Origin: an uncultured Clostridia bacterium
GTDB taxonomy: Bacteria; Bacillota; Clostridia; Christensenellales; CAG-314
Assembly (NCBI GenBank): GCA_934230325.1
Contig: CAKQEP010000005.1
Coordinates: 1-64,000 of the forward strand
Direction: 5' to 3'
DNA length: 64,000 nucleotides
The translations under genes were made by a program, and so were the position numbers. Within the stretch, counting starts at the first letter, position 1; every line of letters starts with the position of its first letter. Under the pieces are notes generated by a model. It was given only the letters and a program-made list of their open reading frames with translations. It was not told where the DNA came from and did no database searches. Below, piece after piece: positions 16,702-26,962 of this stretch.

Positions 16702-18492
16702 TTATTTTTTAGAAATTGCGCCAAACTTGCAGTTTGCCATGCACAATCCGCACTTAACGCATTTTGACGTATCGATATGGTGAGGCATTCTGACTTCACC
16801 GGAAATTGCGTTGACAGGACAATTACGCTTGCACAACGTGCAGCCCTTGCACTTGTCGGGATCGATTTCAAAGCGCAACAACGCCTTGCAGACGCCTGCG
16901 GGGCAACGATGCTCCTTGATGTGCGCTTCGTACTCATCGCGGAAGTATCTAAGCGTTGACAAGACGGGGTTGGGCGCTGTTTGACCAAGACCGCAAAGCG
17001 CATTGTCTTTTATGTAATAGCAAAGTTTTTCCATCTCGTCCAAGTCTTCCATCGTGGCAGTGCCGTGAGTAACTTTGTTGAGATACTCCAACAAACGACG
17101 GCAACCTATACGACAAGGCGTGCACTTTCCGCAACTTTCGTCAACGGTAAACTCAAGGAAGAACTTTGCAATGTCAACCATACAGTTGTCTTCGTCCATG
17201 ACGATAAGTCCGCCGCTACCCATCATGCTACCGATAGCGATAAGGTTGTCGTAATCGATAGGAACGTCAAGGTGTTGAGTAGGTATGCAACCGCCGCTGG
17301 GACCGCCGGTTTGAGCGGCTTTAAACTTTTTACCGTGAGGTATGCCGCCGCCGATGTCATATATAACTTCTCTCAAAGTCGTACCCATAGGTACTTCTAC
17401 AAGGCCGGTGTTGACGATTTTGCCGCCCAAAGCAAATACTTTTGTGCCTTTGGACTTTTCCGTACCCATACTCGCAAACCACTCCGGACCGTTGAGAATG
17501 ATTTTGGTAATGTTTGCGTATGTTTCGACGTTGTTGAGAATGGTGGGTTTTTCAAAAAGACCTTTGACCGCAGGGAACGGAGGACGCGGGTGCGGCTCTC
17601 CTCTCTTGCCTTCTATACTGGTCATGAGAGCGGTTTCCTCACCGCAGACAAACGCGCCTGCGCCAAGACGAATTTCAAGGTTGAAGTTGAAACCGGTATT
17701 GAATATGTTTTTGCCGAGCAAGCCGTACGCTTTTGCGTCGTCGATAGCCTTTTGCAATCTCTTGACTGCGATAGGATACTCTGCGCGGATATATACGTAA
17801 CCTTGTTGACTGCCGATAGCGTAAGCCGCGATAGCCATCGCTTCTATTACGCAGTGAGGATCGCCTTCCAAAACGGATCTGTCCATAAATGCGCCGGGAT
17901 CGCCTTCGTCGGCGTTGCAGCAAACGTATTTGACGGGGTTTTTGCTGGCGCGAGCAAACTTCCACTTTGTACCGGTGGGGAATCCTGCGCCGCCGCGTCC
18001 ACGCAATCCGCTTTTGGAAATAGTGTCGATAACTTCTTCCGGAGTCATTGTCGTCAAAACTTTAGCAAGAGCCTGATAACCGTTTTGACCGATATATTCT
18101 TCGATATTTTCGGGGTCGATAACGCCGCAGTTGTGCAGAGCGACTCTGACCTGCTTTTTCATAAATTCCGTATCGTTTAATGACAGAACTTTTTTGTCCG
18201 TTTCGAGGTCTTCTACGTGAAGAAGTCTGGTGACGATTCTACCCTTTAAAATATGCTCGGTGACAATTTCTTTAACGTCGTCTACCTTAACGTGGTTGTA
18301 GCATGCTCCTTCCGGATAAATGACCATAATAGGTCCGTTTGCGCAAAGTCCGAAACAACCGGTCGTAATGACCTTGACTTCCTTATCTAATCCCTGCGCT
18401 TGCAACTCTGCGTTTAAAGCCTTTACGATTTCCGGCGATTTGTTGGAGGTGCAACCGGTACCTCCGCATACTAATATGTGTGACCTTATCAT
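16702..18492 (-). CDS. hndC: NuoF-like flavoprotein subunit of the hydrogenase
   Basis: The 596-residue subunit binding FMN and NAD(H). An N-terminal thioredoxin-like 2Fe-2S domain (CGGTGCTSN at residues 9-17, further Cys in CFGLCANG) precedes the NuoF core with the Gly-rich GLRGRGGAGFPTG (near 164) and the NADH/FMN region CNADEGDPGAF, the 4Fe-4S motif ESCGKCTPCRIG (about 460-472), and two C-terminal ferredoxin motifs (CKGCTLCKRNC, CVKCGLCMANC). It moves electrons between NADH and the iron-sulfur chain of HndD. Gaps of 12 and 14 bases to the neighbours. Confidence 0.95.
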   Translation of the reverse strand: MIRSHILVCGGTGCTSNKSPEIVKALNAELQAQGLDKEVKVITTGCFGLCANGPIMVIYPEGACYNHVKVDDVKEIVTEHILKGRIVTRLLHVEDLETDKKVLSLNDTEFMKKQVRVALHNCGVIDPENIEEYIGQNGYQALAKVLTTMTPEEVIDTISKSGLRGRGGAGFPTGTKWKFARASKNPVKYVCCNADEGDPGAFMDRSVLEGDPHCVIEAMAIAAYAIGSQQGYVYIRAEYPIAVKRLQKAIDDAKAYGLLGKNIFNTGFNFNLEIRLGAGAFVCGEETALMTSIEGKRGEPHPRPPFPAVKGLFEKPTILNNVETYANITKIILNGPEWFASMGTEKSKGTKVFALGGKIVNTGLVEVPMGTTLREVIYDIGGGIPHGKKFKAAQTGGPSGGCIPTQHLDVPIDYDNLIAIGSMMGSGGLIVMDEDNCMVDIAKFFLEFTVDESCGKCTPCRIGCRRLLEYLNKVTHGTATMEDLDEMEKLCYYIKDNALCGLGQTAPNPVLSTLRYFRDEYEAHIKEHRCPAGVCKALLRFEIDPDKCKGCTLCKRNCPVNAISGEVRMPHHIDTSKCVKCGLCMANCKFGAISKK

Positions 18493-18504
18493 TATGTGTG
18501 CTCC

Positions 18505-18873
18505 TTATTTTTCTGCAACCGTAAATTCTTTTACCGGTTGATTGTTTACTATATGCTCCGCAATGACTCTGACGGCTTTTTCCGGCGTCATGTGTACGTA
18601 CGTGACTTTGTCTTGACCGGGTACAAACACTTCTACTATCGGCTCGTATTTGCACATACCGATGCAACCCGTTTGGCTGACCACTACGTGTTGAAGGTTG
18701 CGCTTTGCAACTTCCTCCACAAATGCGTTAAGAACGGGACGCGCGCCTGCCGCTATACCGCAGGTAGCCATACCTACCACTATGCGAATCGCTTTTTCGT
18801 CCGCAGTAGCACGGTCATGACTGAGTTTTTGCATCTTTTCTCTGATGGCATTAAGCTCTTGTAAAGACTTCAT
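18505..18873 (-). CDS. hndB: Thioredoxin-like 2Fe-2S ferredoxin subunit
   Basis: A 122-residue protein of the (2Fe-2S) ferredoxin-domain family found in Hnd-type operons. Cysteines fall in MATCGIAAGA and QTGCIGMCKYEP, the expected four-ligand pattern (near residues 37, 84 and 88 plus one more). It donates or accepts electrons between NuoE-like and NuoF-like subunits. It overlaps the HATPase gene upstream by 4 bases. Confidence 0.85.
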   Translation of the reverse strand: MKSLQELNAIREKMQKLSHDRATADEKAIRIVVGMATCGIAAGARPVLNAFVEEVAKRNLQHVVVSQTGCIGMCKYEPIVEVFVPGQDKVTYVHMTPEKAVRVIAEHIVNNQPVKEFTVAEK

Positions 18874-19430
18874 AAATTTTTAATTCCTCCGTTACAATTA
18901 TTTATTCCGCTTGTAATATATTCTTTGAGAAACGTTACCACTTGGTAAGAACCTATCGGTACGTCCCCTAAAATATCCTTGACTTGCTCCGTATCAAACT
19001 CAAACGATTTGTCGTCTACGGAGTAATCGAGTATGTATCTCACGCCGTCGTCCGCCTGAATAAGCGCAACTACGACGTCGGCAACGTCCCCCAACGGCAT
19101 ACGGTCGATACTGCTCAAAACGTAAACCGCCGTGACGCTCGTGCCTTTGTTTAATTGTGATTTTATGTCGAAATTGCCGCCCGTCACTTCTGCGCTCAAT
19201 TTAAAAAACGGTAATCCCAACCCGACTTTGCGAGTGGTGCGCGTGGTGGTAAACGGGTCCGTGACCTTTGCTACAAACTCCTCCGACATTCCTTTGCCGT
19301 CGTCCTCTATTTTGACCGTGAGTCTGTCGGCTTTTGTATCGACGCAAATAGTCAACTTGACGCACGAGGCTTTTGCCGTTATGCTGTTGTTGGCAACGTC
19401 GAGAACGTTGAGGGCAATCTCTCTCATCAT
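18870..19430 (-). CDS. HATPase domain protein of the hydrogenase operon
   Basis: A 186-residue GHKL ATP-binding protein. Motifs: N box LDVANNSITA (residues 9-18), G1 box DDGKGM (near 43) and G2 box TRKVGLGLPFF (near 66). It has no dimerisation/phospho-acceptor His domain or membrane part, so it is a stand-alone HATPase, probably a kinase or binding protein acting on operon partners. The C-terminal 70 residues are family-specific. Genes like this recur in clostridial hydrogenase operons; the biochemical role is unknown. Confidence 0.85.
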   Translation of the reverse strand: MMREIALNVLDVANNSITAKASCVKLTICVDTKADRLTVKIEDDGKGMSEEFVAKVTDPFTTTRTTRKVGLGLPFFKLSAEVTGGNFDIKSQLNKGTSVTAVYVLSSIDRMPLGDVADVVVALIQADDGVRYILDYSVDDKSFEFDTEQVKDILGDVPIGSYQVVTFLKEYITSGINNCNGGIKNL

Positions 19431-20128
19431 TTTTGCAACCTCTCAAACAAGGCGTTTATGCTCATTCTGTCAAGGTCGAGATAAAACTCGTTTGATACCA
19501 TATCTTCCAGACAGTGAGCGTCGCTGCTTTGTATAAGATTGTATTTTTGTTTCAACCGCTCCAAAAGCGACTGCGGACAACGAGAAGTGACTTCTACGCA
19601 TCTGACGTTTAAGTCGTCGGGTATATCTCCCAAAACGGAAATTACGCTAAAACTATCTCTGTCAACGTGAGCAGGTATTGCCATGCCGCCCAACTCGTTT
19701 ACTCTGTCCACAAGCGAATAAATATCGTATTTGCAGGCAATGTTTAGCAGATACGGCACAGTATCCGTCACGTTGTCGTCTTTGTCCAAAACGTTTTGCG
19801 GGTTGTAAAACTCCGTGTCGACGTCGATTTTAAACAAACTGTCAAAAATCTCGTCGTTGAGCGTTTTTGCGTCTTGGTAATCTTTAAACAAACACAACAC
19901 GTGTATTTCTTCCGCCGTAGTCACTTCCATCGCGGGAACGGCAAGAATACCGTTTGCGACGCAGACTTGTTTGAATGCGGGAAAGTTTAGGCAACTGTTG
20001 TGGTCGGACAAAGCAAGTATCCGCGTATCGAGCAAGACGCCGAGATTTACGATATTGTTTACCGTGTTGTCTTTGTCGGCGCATGCGCTCAAAACGCTGT
20101 GTACGTGCAAATCCGTTTTAACGAGCAT
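19427..20128 (-). CDS. PHP-domain metal-dependent phosphoesterase
   Basis: A 233-residue PHP protein: DLHVHS at residues 6-11, SDHNS near 40, HVDRD near 154 and a late SSDAHCLED (near 205) supply the metal ligands of the polymerase-and-histidinol-phosphatase fold. The substrate is unknown; the gene recurs with DRTGG and HATPase genes in hydrogenase loci, suggesting signalling or nucleotide turnover. It overlaps both neighbours by 4 and 11 bases. Confidence 0.88.
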   Translation of the reverse strand: MLVKTDLHVHSVLSACADKDNTVNNIVNLGVLLDTRILALSDHNSCLNFPAFKQVCVANGILAVPAMEVTTAEEIHVLCLFKDYQDAKTLNDEIFDSLFKIDVDTEFYNPQNVLDKDDNVTDTVPYLLNIACKYDIYSLVDRVNELGGMAIPAHVDRDSFSVISVLGDIPDDLNVRCVEVTSRCPQSLLERLKQKYNLIQSSDAHCLEDMVSNEFYLDLDRMSINALFERLQK

Positions 20129-20450
20129 CTATATACTCCGTGATTTTTTTTGCCGTTTCGTACAAAGGCAAATCGCTACCCAAAAGGCAAATACCTTCCT
20201 TTTTGGCTCTCTCCGACAAGTTTGCGTCGGGAACGACTCCCTCGCACAGCAAAATACAGGCGCATTCCGTAAGTTTTGCAACGGCGCACACGTTGGAATT
20301 GTTCATGACCGTCAACCAACAGTTGTTTTCCGTCGCGCGCCCCATCACCCAACTCAACAAATCACCGATATAAAAATTTTCTATATCCCTCTCTTGCCCT
20401 TGATTAAAGACTTTAAATCCGAGATTTTTAATCAGTTCCGTCGTCGTCAT
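20118..20450 (-). CDS. DRTGG-domain protein, copy 1
   Basis: A 110-residue single-domain protein of the DRTGG type (the domain that binds ligands in CBS/DRTGG enzymes and in HprK). The pattern is an alpha/beta sandwich with GDLLSWVMGRA, a central CACILLCEG strand-turn, and IC-LLGSDLPLYETA at the end. It is shifted against the second DRTGG copy at 22120-22467. It overlaps the sensor-hydrogenase gene by 23 bases. A ligand-sensing role is inference. Confidence 0.75.
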   Translation of the reverse strand: MTTTELIKNLGFKVFNQGQERDIENFYIGDLLSWVMGRATENNCWLTVMNNSNVCAVAKLTECACILLCEGVVPDANLSERAKKEGICLLGSDLPLYETAKKITEYIDAR

Positions 20451-21699
20451 TTTTTAAATACCGGACGCATTTTTGCAACTCCGTATCGCCCTTTACTACG
20501 TCCTCCGCAAACGAGCGACAGGTTGGACTGCCGCAAACCCCGCAGTCCAGTCGGGGCAGACGTTTTAGCACGTCTTCTATATCCGACATTATTTTCATCG
20601 CCTTGCCGATGTCTTTATCCAAAGCATAAACGTCGTCCGTTTCCCACTTTTTGGGCATCGAATAAAAAGCAAGCGGCTTGTCGAATTTGTCCGTACAATT
20701 TGTCTTGTTTAACAAAACGGATTTGCGCAAAGTGTGAATTTTGCTTTTTGCGACAAAGGTGTTTGTAATGTTTAATACTCCGCCTACGCAACCTGCGTGA
20801 CAAGCGCGAAGTTCCGCAAAATCGATGTTGTTGAGTTTGCCGTCCTCCAACTCTTTAAGAACGGATACGACGTTGCCCATACCGTCGACAGCCAGTTGTT
20901 TGGTGTTGGGTATGCAGGCAGCCTGCCCGCCGCTCGTACACCAAGCAATACCCATATTGCCCGCAACGAGGTCGTCGGTACGCACTACGTCGTCTTTATC
21001 CACCGTGTTGAGTCTTTTGCAAACTTCCGATACGGCTATCGCACCGTTTATGCCGCCGTCGTCGCCGTAAAAATTGTTTTTTATCGCTTCTACTTTGGCG
21101 GGGCAAGGCGAAATATAAAACACGCCTATATCGCTGTCTTTTAAACCGGTTTTTTCCCGCGCTTCCTCCCGAGCCATTTTGCCCGCAAGGATAAAGGGCG
21201 GCAACAACGTCATAAGATTGTCCACGAGCGCGGGATAATTTTTTAATATCAGCCTTACGCACGCGGGGCAAACGTTGCTGATGACGGGCGTTTCCTCAAA
21301 CTCGCGCATAATAAATTTTTCCTTCGTTATTATGGTGATAACGTCGGCGGCGCGAGCGACTTCAAACGCGTGGTCAAACCCGATGTTTTTTAAACTGTTG
21401 AGTATGAGTTGCGGACTGTAAATGTGAGGAAACTCCCCGTACAATCCCGACGGCAACAAAGCAACGTTGTATTTGTACTTTGCCAACTCGTCAAATCCGT
21501 CGGTTTGAGTGTATATTGCGTGCGTCGGACACGCTCTGACGCAATTTCCGCAAAAAACGCACTTGTCGTAATCGATAGCCGCTTTGCCGTCGCGCACCCT
21601 TATTGCGCGCACGGGGCAACGGCGCATACAATTTATGCACCCTATACATTTTGTGGTATCGAGATTGACTGCCTTGTATTTTTGCGAATCTTTTGACAT
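20428..21699 (-). CDS. Sensor-like [FeFe] hydrogenase homologue
   Basis: A 423-residue protein with two N-terminal 4Fe-4S motifs (CIGCINCMRRC, CVFCGNCVRAC), a hydrogenase large-subunit C domain (about 70-370) and a C-terminal 4Fe-4S (FeS) motif LDCGVCGSPTC. H-cluster motifs are altered: NVCPACV where catalytic enzymes have TSCCPxW, SPCPAKVEA, and RACHAGCVGG. The four cluster cysteines are kept but the proton-shuttle Cys is Val, and there is no small-subunit domain. This fits a non-catalytic or slow H2/redox sensor (group C/D-like). Next to HATPase and DRTGG genes, it likely signals hydrogenase state. Confidence 0.85.
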   Translation of the reverse strand: MSKDSQKYKAVNLDTTKCIGCINCMRRCPVRAIRVRDGKAAIDYDKCVFCGNCVRACPTHAIYTQTDGFDELAKYKYNVALLPSGLYGEFPHIYSPQLILNSLKNIGFDHAFEVARAADVITIITKEKFIMREFEETPVISNVCPACVRLILKNYPALVDNLMTLLPPFILAGKMAREEAREKTGLKDSDIGVFYISPCPAKVEAIKNNFYGDDGGINGAIAVSEVCKRLNTVDKDDVVRTDDLVAGNMGIAWCTSGGQAACIPNTKQLAVDGMGNVVSVLKELEDGKLNNIDFAELRACHAGCVGGVLNITNTFVAKSKIHTLRKSVLLNKTNCTDKFDKPLAFYSMPKKWETDDVYALDKDIGKAMKIMSDIEDVLKRLPRLDCGVCGSPTCRSFAEDVVKGDTELQKCVRYLKNDDDGTD

Positions 21700-21700
21700 C

Positions 21701-22123
21701 TTACAAATTGAAAGTCATGGTTATCGTCGTACCTACTCCCACCGTGCTGTCGATAATCATATCGTCGCTGTACTTTTTCATGTTGGGCAACCCCATACCC
21801 GCGCCAAAGCCGAGTTCTCGTATCTGGCTGTCTGCGGTGGAGTATCCTTCCTTTAAAGCAAGCGAAATATCTTCTATCCCCTTGCCGGTGTCTTTTAGTA
21901 CGACTTCTATTTGTTCCGGCTTGACGGTAACCGTCGCTACTCCGCCGTTTGCGTGGATAACCATATTGATTTCTCCCTCGTACATGGCGATAATAACCTT
22001 GCGAATGAGTTCCGTCGACAAACCGAGTTGCTTTAGCCTTGATTTGGTAATTTGCGATGCGCTCCCCGCCAACTCAAAGTTGTCTGCGAGGACGTCAAAC
22101 ACCCATACTATATCCGACATCAC
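21701..22123 (-). CDS. RsbW-like anti-sigma factor kinase homologue
   Basis: A 140-residue HATPase of the RsbW/SpoIIAB type: N box RKVIIAMYEGEINMVIHANGG (split near 40-60), G1 box DTGKGIED (near 80) and a G2-like GLPNMKKY near 113. Such proteins bind or phosphorylate partners. It overlaps the DRTGG gene upstream by 4 bases and ends 2 bases before the sensor hydrogenase, so a switch controlled by that sensor is plausible. Confidence 0.85.
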   Translation of the reverse strand: MMSDIVWVFDVLADNFELAGSASQITKSRLKQLGLSTELIRKVIIAMYEGEINMVIHANGGVATVTVKPEQIEVVLKDTGKGIEDISLALKEGYSTADSQIRELGFGAGMGLPNMKKYSDDMIIDSTVGVGTTITMTFNL

Positions 22124-22467
22124 ATACCTCCGCCCACGAGACCGTTGTTATACAGTTTTCCACAGGCGGTGTACATTCTTTCTTTTGTAGACATTACGAC
22201 GATGTTGTTGTCGCGGGCTATGTCAAGTATTTTTTCGTCGGGTTGCTTGCCTCTGACAAAGCAAATGCACTTCATGTCCATCATCAAAGCAGTCCTCACT
22301 ACTTGAGGATTGACAAGACCGGTCAAAAGAATTGCCTGATCCTTGACGTAAGCGAGTACGTCAGACATCATATCGCTTCCGCATGCGGAGTTTACCTCAA
22401 AATCGAGATTATCCTCGCCGCACAGCACTTGAGCGTTTAATATGTTCGCGATTTCCTTCAGCGTCAT
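22120..22467 (-). CDS. DRTGG-domain protein, copy 2
   Basis: A 115-residue DRTGG-domain protein with the fuller consensus: VNSACGSDMMSDVLAY (residues 27-42), a strand ILLTGLVNPQVVRTA and a second ICFVRGKQPDE, ending MYTACGKLYNNGL. It differs clearly from the copy at 20118-20450, so the pair is an old duplication or two subfamilies working together. It follows hndA by 10 bases. Confidence 0.82.
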   Translation of the reverse strand: MTLKEIANILNAQVLCGEDNLDFEVNSACGSDMMSDVLAYVKDQAILLTGLVNPQVVRTALMMDMKCICFVRGKQPDEKILDIARDNNIVVMSTKERMYTACGKLYNNGLVGGGM

Positions 22468-22477
22468 AATAGTTTAC

Positions 22478-22969
22478 CTAATTGTATTTGGCAAGTATGC
22501 CTTCTACCTGAGAGACGGTGACTTTGCCGTAAACTTCGCCGTTGACGGTGAGTACGGGCGCTAATCCGCAACAACCTATGCAGCGGGTCGCTTCCAAAGA
22601 ATATCTTCCGTCAGAAGTGATTTCTCCTTCCTTGATGCCCAAAACCTGCTTGAACTTTTCCATTACGTCGCCGCTGCCCTTTACGTAGCACGCCGTGCCA
22701 AGACATATGGCAATGTTGTACTTTCCCTTCGGATAAAGACTGAATTGAGCGTAAAACGTAATGACGCCGTAAACTTCTTCCATAGAAACGTCAAGACCTT
22801 CCGCAATGCGTTTAACGACTTCGATAGGAAGGTAGCCGTATATACCTTGAGCATGTTGCAACACGGGCATGATTGCGCCTTTCGTGTTTTTGTATCCGGC
22901 GATGACCTTTTCCAACTGTTTACGTTGTTCTTCCGTTTCGGTAAACGGTATCTTGCAAATTTTACTCAT
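22478..22969 (-). CDS. hndA: NuoE-like 2Fe-2S subunit of the hydrogenase
   Basis: The 163-residue NuoE-type subunit. An N-terminal helical bundle (about 15-75, with QHAQGIYGYLP) precedes the thioredoxin-like 2Fe-2S domain with ligands in CLGTACYVKG (near 87-92) and ATRCIGCCGLAPV (near 128-132). It pairs with HndC for electron transfer to NAD(H). First gene of the ten-gene operon, so hydrogenase subunits and regulators share one mRNA. Confidence 0.93.
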   Translation of the reverse strand: MSKICKIPFTETEEQRKQLEKVIAGYKNTKGAIMPVLQHAQGIYGYLPIEVVKRIAEGLDVSMEEVYGVITFYAQFSLYPKGKYNIAICLGTACYVKGSGDVMEKFKQVLGIKEGEITSDGRYSLEATRCIGCCGLAPVLTVNGEVYGKVTVSQVEGILAKYN

Positions 22970-23030
22970 TTTGTTCCCCCGTAAAAATATTGTAGTAATA
23001 AATAATTATATGCATATTAGCACGTATGTT

Positions 23031-23059
23031 ATTATGTATGTTTTTATCGGTTTTGTCAA
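23031..23059 (-). promoter_or_regulatory. Promoter and possible operator of the hydrogenase operon
   Basis: Minus strand TTGACA (23054-23059), 17 bases, CATAAT (23031-23036). The -35 box sits inside an inverted repeat CGGTT-5-AACCG, a candidate repressor site. I do not find the Rex box consensus. The rest of the 22970-23328 gap is AT-rich with no gene or convincing terminator. Confidence 0.75.
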
Positions 23060-23328
23060 CCGTTTTTAGCAATATAAGGAAATATTTATCTATAAAAAAT
23101 TATTTTTTGTATAAAATATTGACATAAACGTGAACTTTATTTCATATTTTGCGTCAAAAAAGACCTTTAAAAGTAAAAATTTGTCCGCGCCGCGCGTTAT
23201 TTGTCGTCAAGTTTGCTCGAAATGCAAATCCTATTAAATTTATATGAATTAAACGTACACGCATATTTATACAAAAAACGCATAAAAAGCGGCTTAAAAT
23301 GACGATTTATACAAAATAAGCCCTATTT

Positions 23329-24075
23329 TTAAGATAAATTTTCGTATAAATCCATCGTTTTGACAAGCAAATCAAAGTAAGTCGTTTTCAATTCCGCCGA
23401 GCGTACCACGTTGTCCGCCGTTATTTGTTTGAAAGCGGTTTTTCTCGCATTAAAAAAACTTTCCAACAATGAGGATATTTCGTCCTTGTCTTTTGTCTTT
23501 TGAAGCGTTTTTATCGCTTTGTCGCACTCCGCCATTGCTTGCGTCAACTCGATAATGACGTCGCTGCCGTTCATATCGTTGTCGTCAAACCCGACGGCTA
23601 TCCGCAACATTTTTTTAAGTTGAGAGTTTACGAGGTCGGCTATTTCTGTCAAAACTATCCTGTTTCCCTCTCCGAATTTGAGTTTTGTTTTTCTCGTTTC
23701 AAAGGTGTAAAGCAAGGCGTTTTCCCCTTCTTCCACAAGATTGCTTTGCACTGCGAGAGCGTCGGACTTTTTTTCGTACACGGCAAGAAAAACCATAAAT
23801 CCGTTGCCGTCCTTGTATACTCCCCCTGCGCCGCCTCTCATACGAACCACTTTCGCGTAGTACTCGGCGGTGTTTTGCGACGCGTAAATGCCGTTATACA
23901 CGCCAAAATACTCCGCGCCTTCCAAATAAACCGTTTTGGAAACAAATATCGTCGACAAAACTACGATAACGACAAGTATCGCGAGTATAACCAACGCAAT
24001 AGCTTTGACTTTAACGTATAATCCGCTCTTTTTTACGCCGTTGGGGCGATAAACGCACACTTTGTCGTAATCCAT
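23329..24075 (-). CDS. Membrane-anchored SPOR-like protein
   Basis: A 248-residue protein with a short basic cytoplasmic head, one membrane helix (about 25-48) and an extracellular part. Residues 55-120 (VYNGIYASQNTAEYYAKVVRMRGGAG...GFMVFLAVYEKKSDA) resemble a SPOR repeat, which binds denuded peptidoglycan glycans. The C-terminal about 110 residues are helical. Function is likely at the septum or spore wall; the exact family is not recognised. Single gene on its strand, with groESL behind it. Confidence 0.7.
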   Translation of the reverse strand: MDYDKVCVYRPNGVKKSGLYVKVKAIALVILAILVVIVVLSTIFVSKTVYLEGAEYFGVYNGIYASQNTAEYYAKVVRMRGGAGGVYKDGNGFMVFLAVYEKKSDALAVQSNLVEEGENALLYTFETRKTKLKFGEGNRIVLTEIADLVNSQLKKMLRIAVGFDDNDMNGSDVIIELTQAMAECDKAIKTLQKTKDKDEISSLLESFFNARKTAFKQITADNVVRSAELKTTYFDLLVKTMDLYENLS

Positions 24076-24130
24076 AAATATATAATATTTAAATCGGCTG
24101 TTTTTAATTACAAAATATCCGTATACGACA

Positions 24131-24163
24131 ACTGCTCCCGCAACTTCTTGTTGCGAGAGCAGT
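24131..24163 (-). terminator. Hairpin after groL
   Basis: 13-base arms ACTGCTCCCGCAA and TTGCGAGAGCAGT (one G-U pair in RNA) with a 7-base loop, 39 bases past groL. The minus-strand T tract is weak. Confidence 0.6.
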
Positions 24164-24201
24164 CAAAGAATTTTTTAGTATGGATTGCGTTACGTATTAA
24201 A

Positions 24202-26122
<1,921 letters not shown>

Positions 26123-26152
26123 ATATTTTTACCTCCGAGTAATTTTTTATTT

Positions 26153-26179
26153 TTAGCACTCTCGACCTTCGAGTGCTAA
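26153..26179. promoter_or_regulatory. CIRCE operator (HrcA site)
   Basis: A perfect TTAGCACTC-N9-GAGTGCTAA, the binding site of the heat-shock repressor HrcA, lying between the promoter and groES. Confidence 0.98.
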
Positions 26180-26187
26180 CGATACAT

Positions 26188-26215
26188 ATTATATACCCCT
26201 TTTTGCTTTTGTCAA
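26188..26215 (-). promoter_or_regulatory. groESL promoter
   Basis: Minus strand TTGACA (26210-26215), 16 bases, TATAAT (26188-26193); transcription would start at the edge of CIRCE. Confidence 0.9.
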
Positions 26216-26306
26216 GAGATTGATATTCTTTTTTTAAAATTTTTTTTATTTTTTTTGTCGCATATTGCCGCCGCAAAATGTTTTTTAAAAAAATTGCCGA
26301 CTTTTG

Positions 26307-26335
26307 TTGAAAAAAGCAGCGAATTGTGCTAAAAT
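26307..26335 (+). promoter_or_regulatory. Promoter of the dCMP deaminase gene
   Basis: TTGAAA (26307-26312), 17 bases, TAAAAT (26330-26335); start near 26342. Confidence 0.7.
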
Positions 26336-26369
26336 TTTTTTTATACAATATTCAAGGAGATTTAACGGT

Positions 26370-26822
26370 ATGGATAAGTGGGACAAACGATTTATGGAAA
26401 TGGCAGAATTAGTCGCTTCTTGGTCGAGTTGTTTTCAGACAAACAGAAAAATAGGCGCGGTAATCGTTCGCGACAAAAGAATTCTTACGACGGGATACAA
26501 CGGCGCGCCCAGCAATATAAAAAGTTGCGTGGAAAAACAAGAGTGCCTTCGCCGCAAACTCAATATTCCCAGCGGTACTTGTCACGAATTGTGTTACGCC
26601 GTGCATGCGGAGCAAAACGCAATAATTCAGGCGGCTCGTTTGGGAGTGAGTCTGACCGACGCTATTTTGTATTGCACGCACCAACCGTGCGTCATTTGCG
26701 CAAAAATGATAATAAACAGCGGCATAAAGCGCATAGTGTTTAAACACGGATACCCCGACGATTTTGCTATGCAGTTGTTTGTAGAGGCGGGCGTCACCGT
26801 AGAACAAATATCGGAAGAATAG
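26370..26822 (+). CDS. comEB: Deoxycytidylate deaminase
   Basis: A 150-residue zinc deaminase converting dCMP to dUMP for dTMP synthesis. The zinc site is HAEQNAI (His-Ala-Glu, near 84) plus [10 protein letters not shown] (Cys pair, near 111). The start at MDKWDKRF follows an AAGGAG site by 10 bases; an upstream in-frame start would place the promoter inside the gene. In Bacillus the homologue comEB lies between comEA and comEC; here it has moved 12 kb away and stands alone. Confidence 0.9.
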   Translation: MDKWDKRFMEMAELVASWSSCFQTNRKIGAVIVRDKRILTTGYNGAPSNIKSCVEKQECLRRKLNIPSGTCHELCYAVHAEQNAIIQAARLGVSLTDAILYCTHQPCVICAKMIINSGIKRIVFKHGYPDDFAMQLFVEAGVTVEQISEE

Positions 26823-26845
26823 TTTTTTGCAACAGCATTAAAAAT

Positions 26846-26914
26846 ACGACCTTCAACTTAACAACGTCCAAAAAGCGTCAGTCTTTTGGTATGCGTTTAA
26901 CTTGCGAAGGTCGT
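26846..26914. terminator. Convergent terminator, long loop
   Basis: ACGACCTTC (26846-26854) and GAAGGTCGT (26906-26914) enclose a 51-base loop and are followed by T-rich DNA on the plus strand; it separates the convergent deaminase and acyltransferase genes. Confidence 0.6.
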
Positions 26915-26962
26915 TTTAGTTTGCCTTTTTTTATTTGGTTTGTTTATTTTTGTAAGGTAGGC

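Noticed and set aside
22970..23328. Rex operator at the hydrogenase promoter
   Set aside because: No TTGTTAA-type half-site pair; only an unrelated CGGTT/AACCG repeat.
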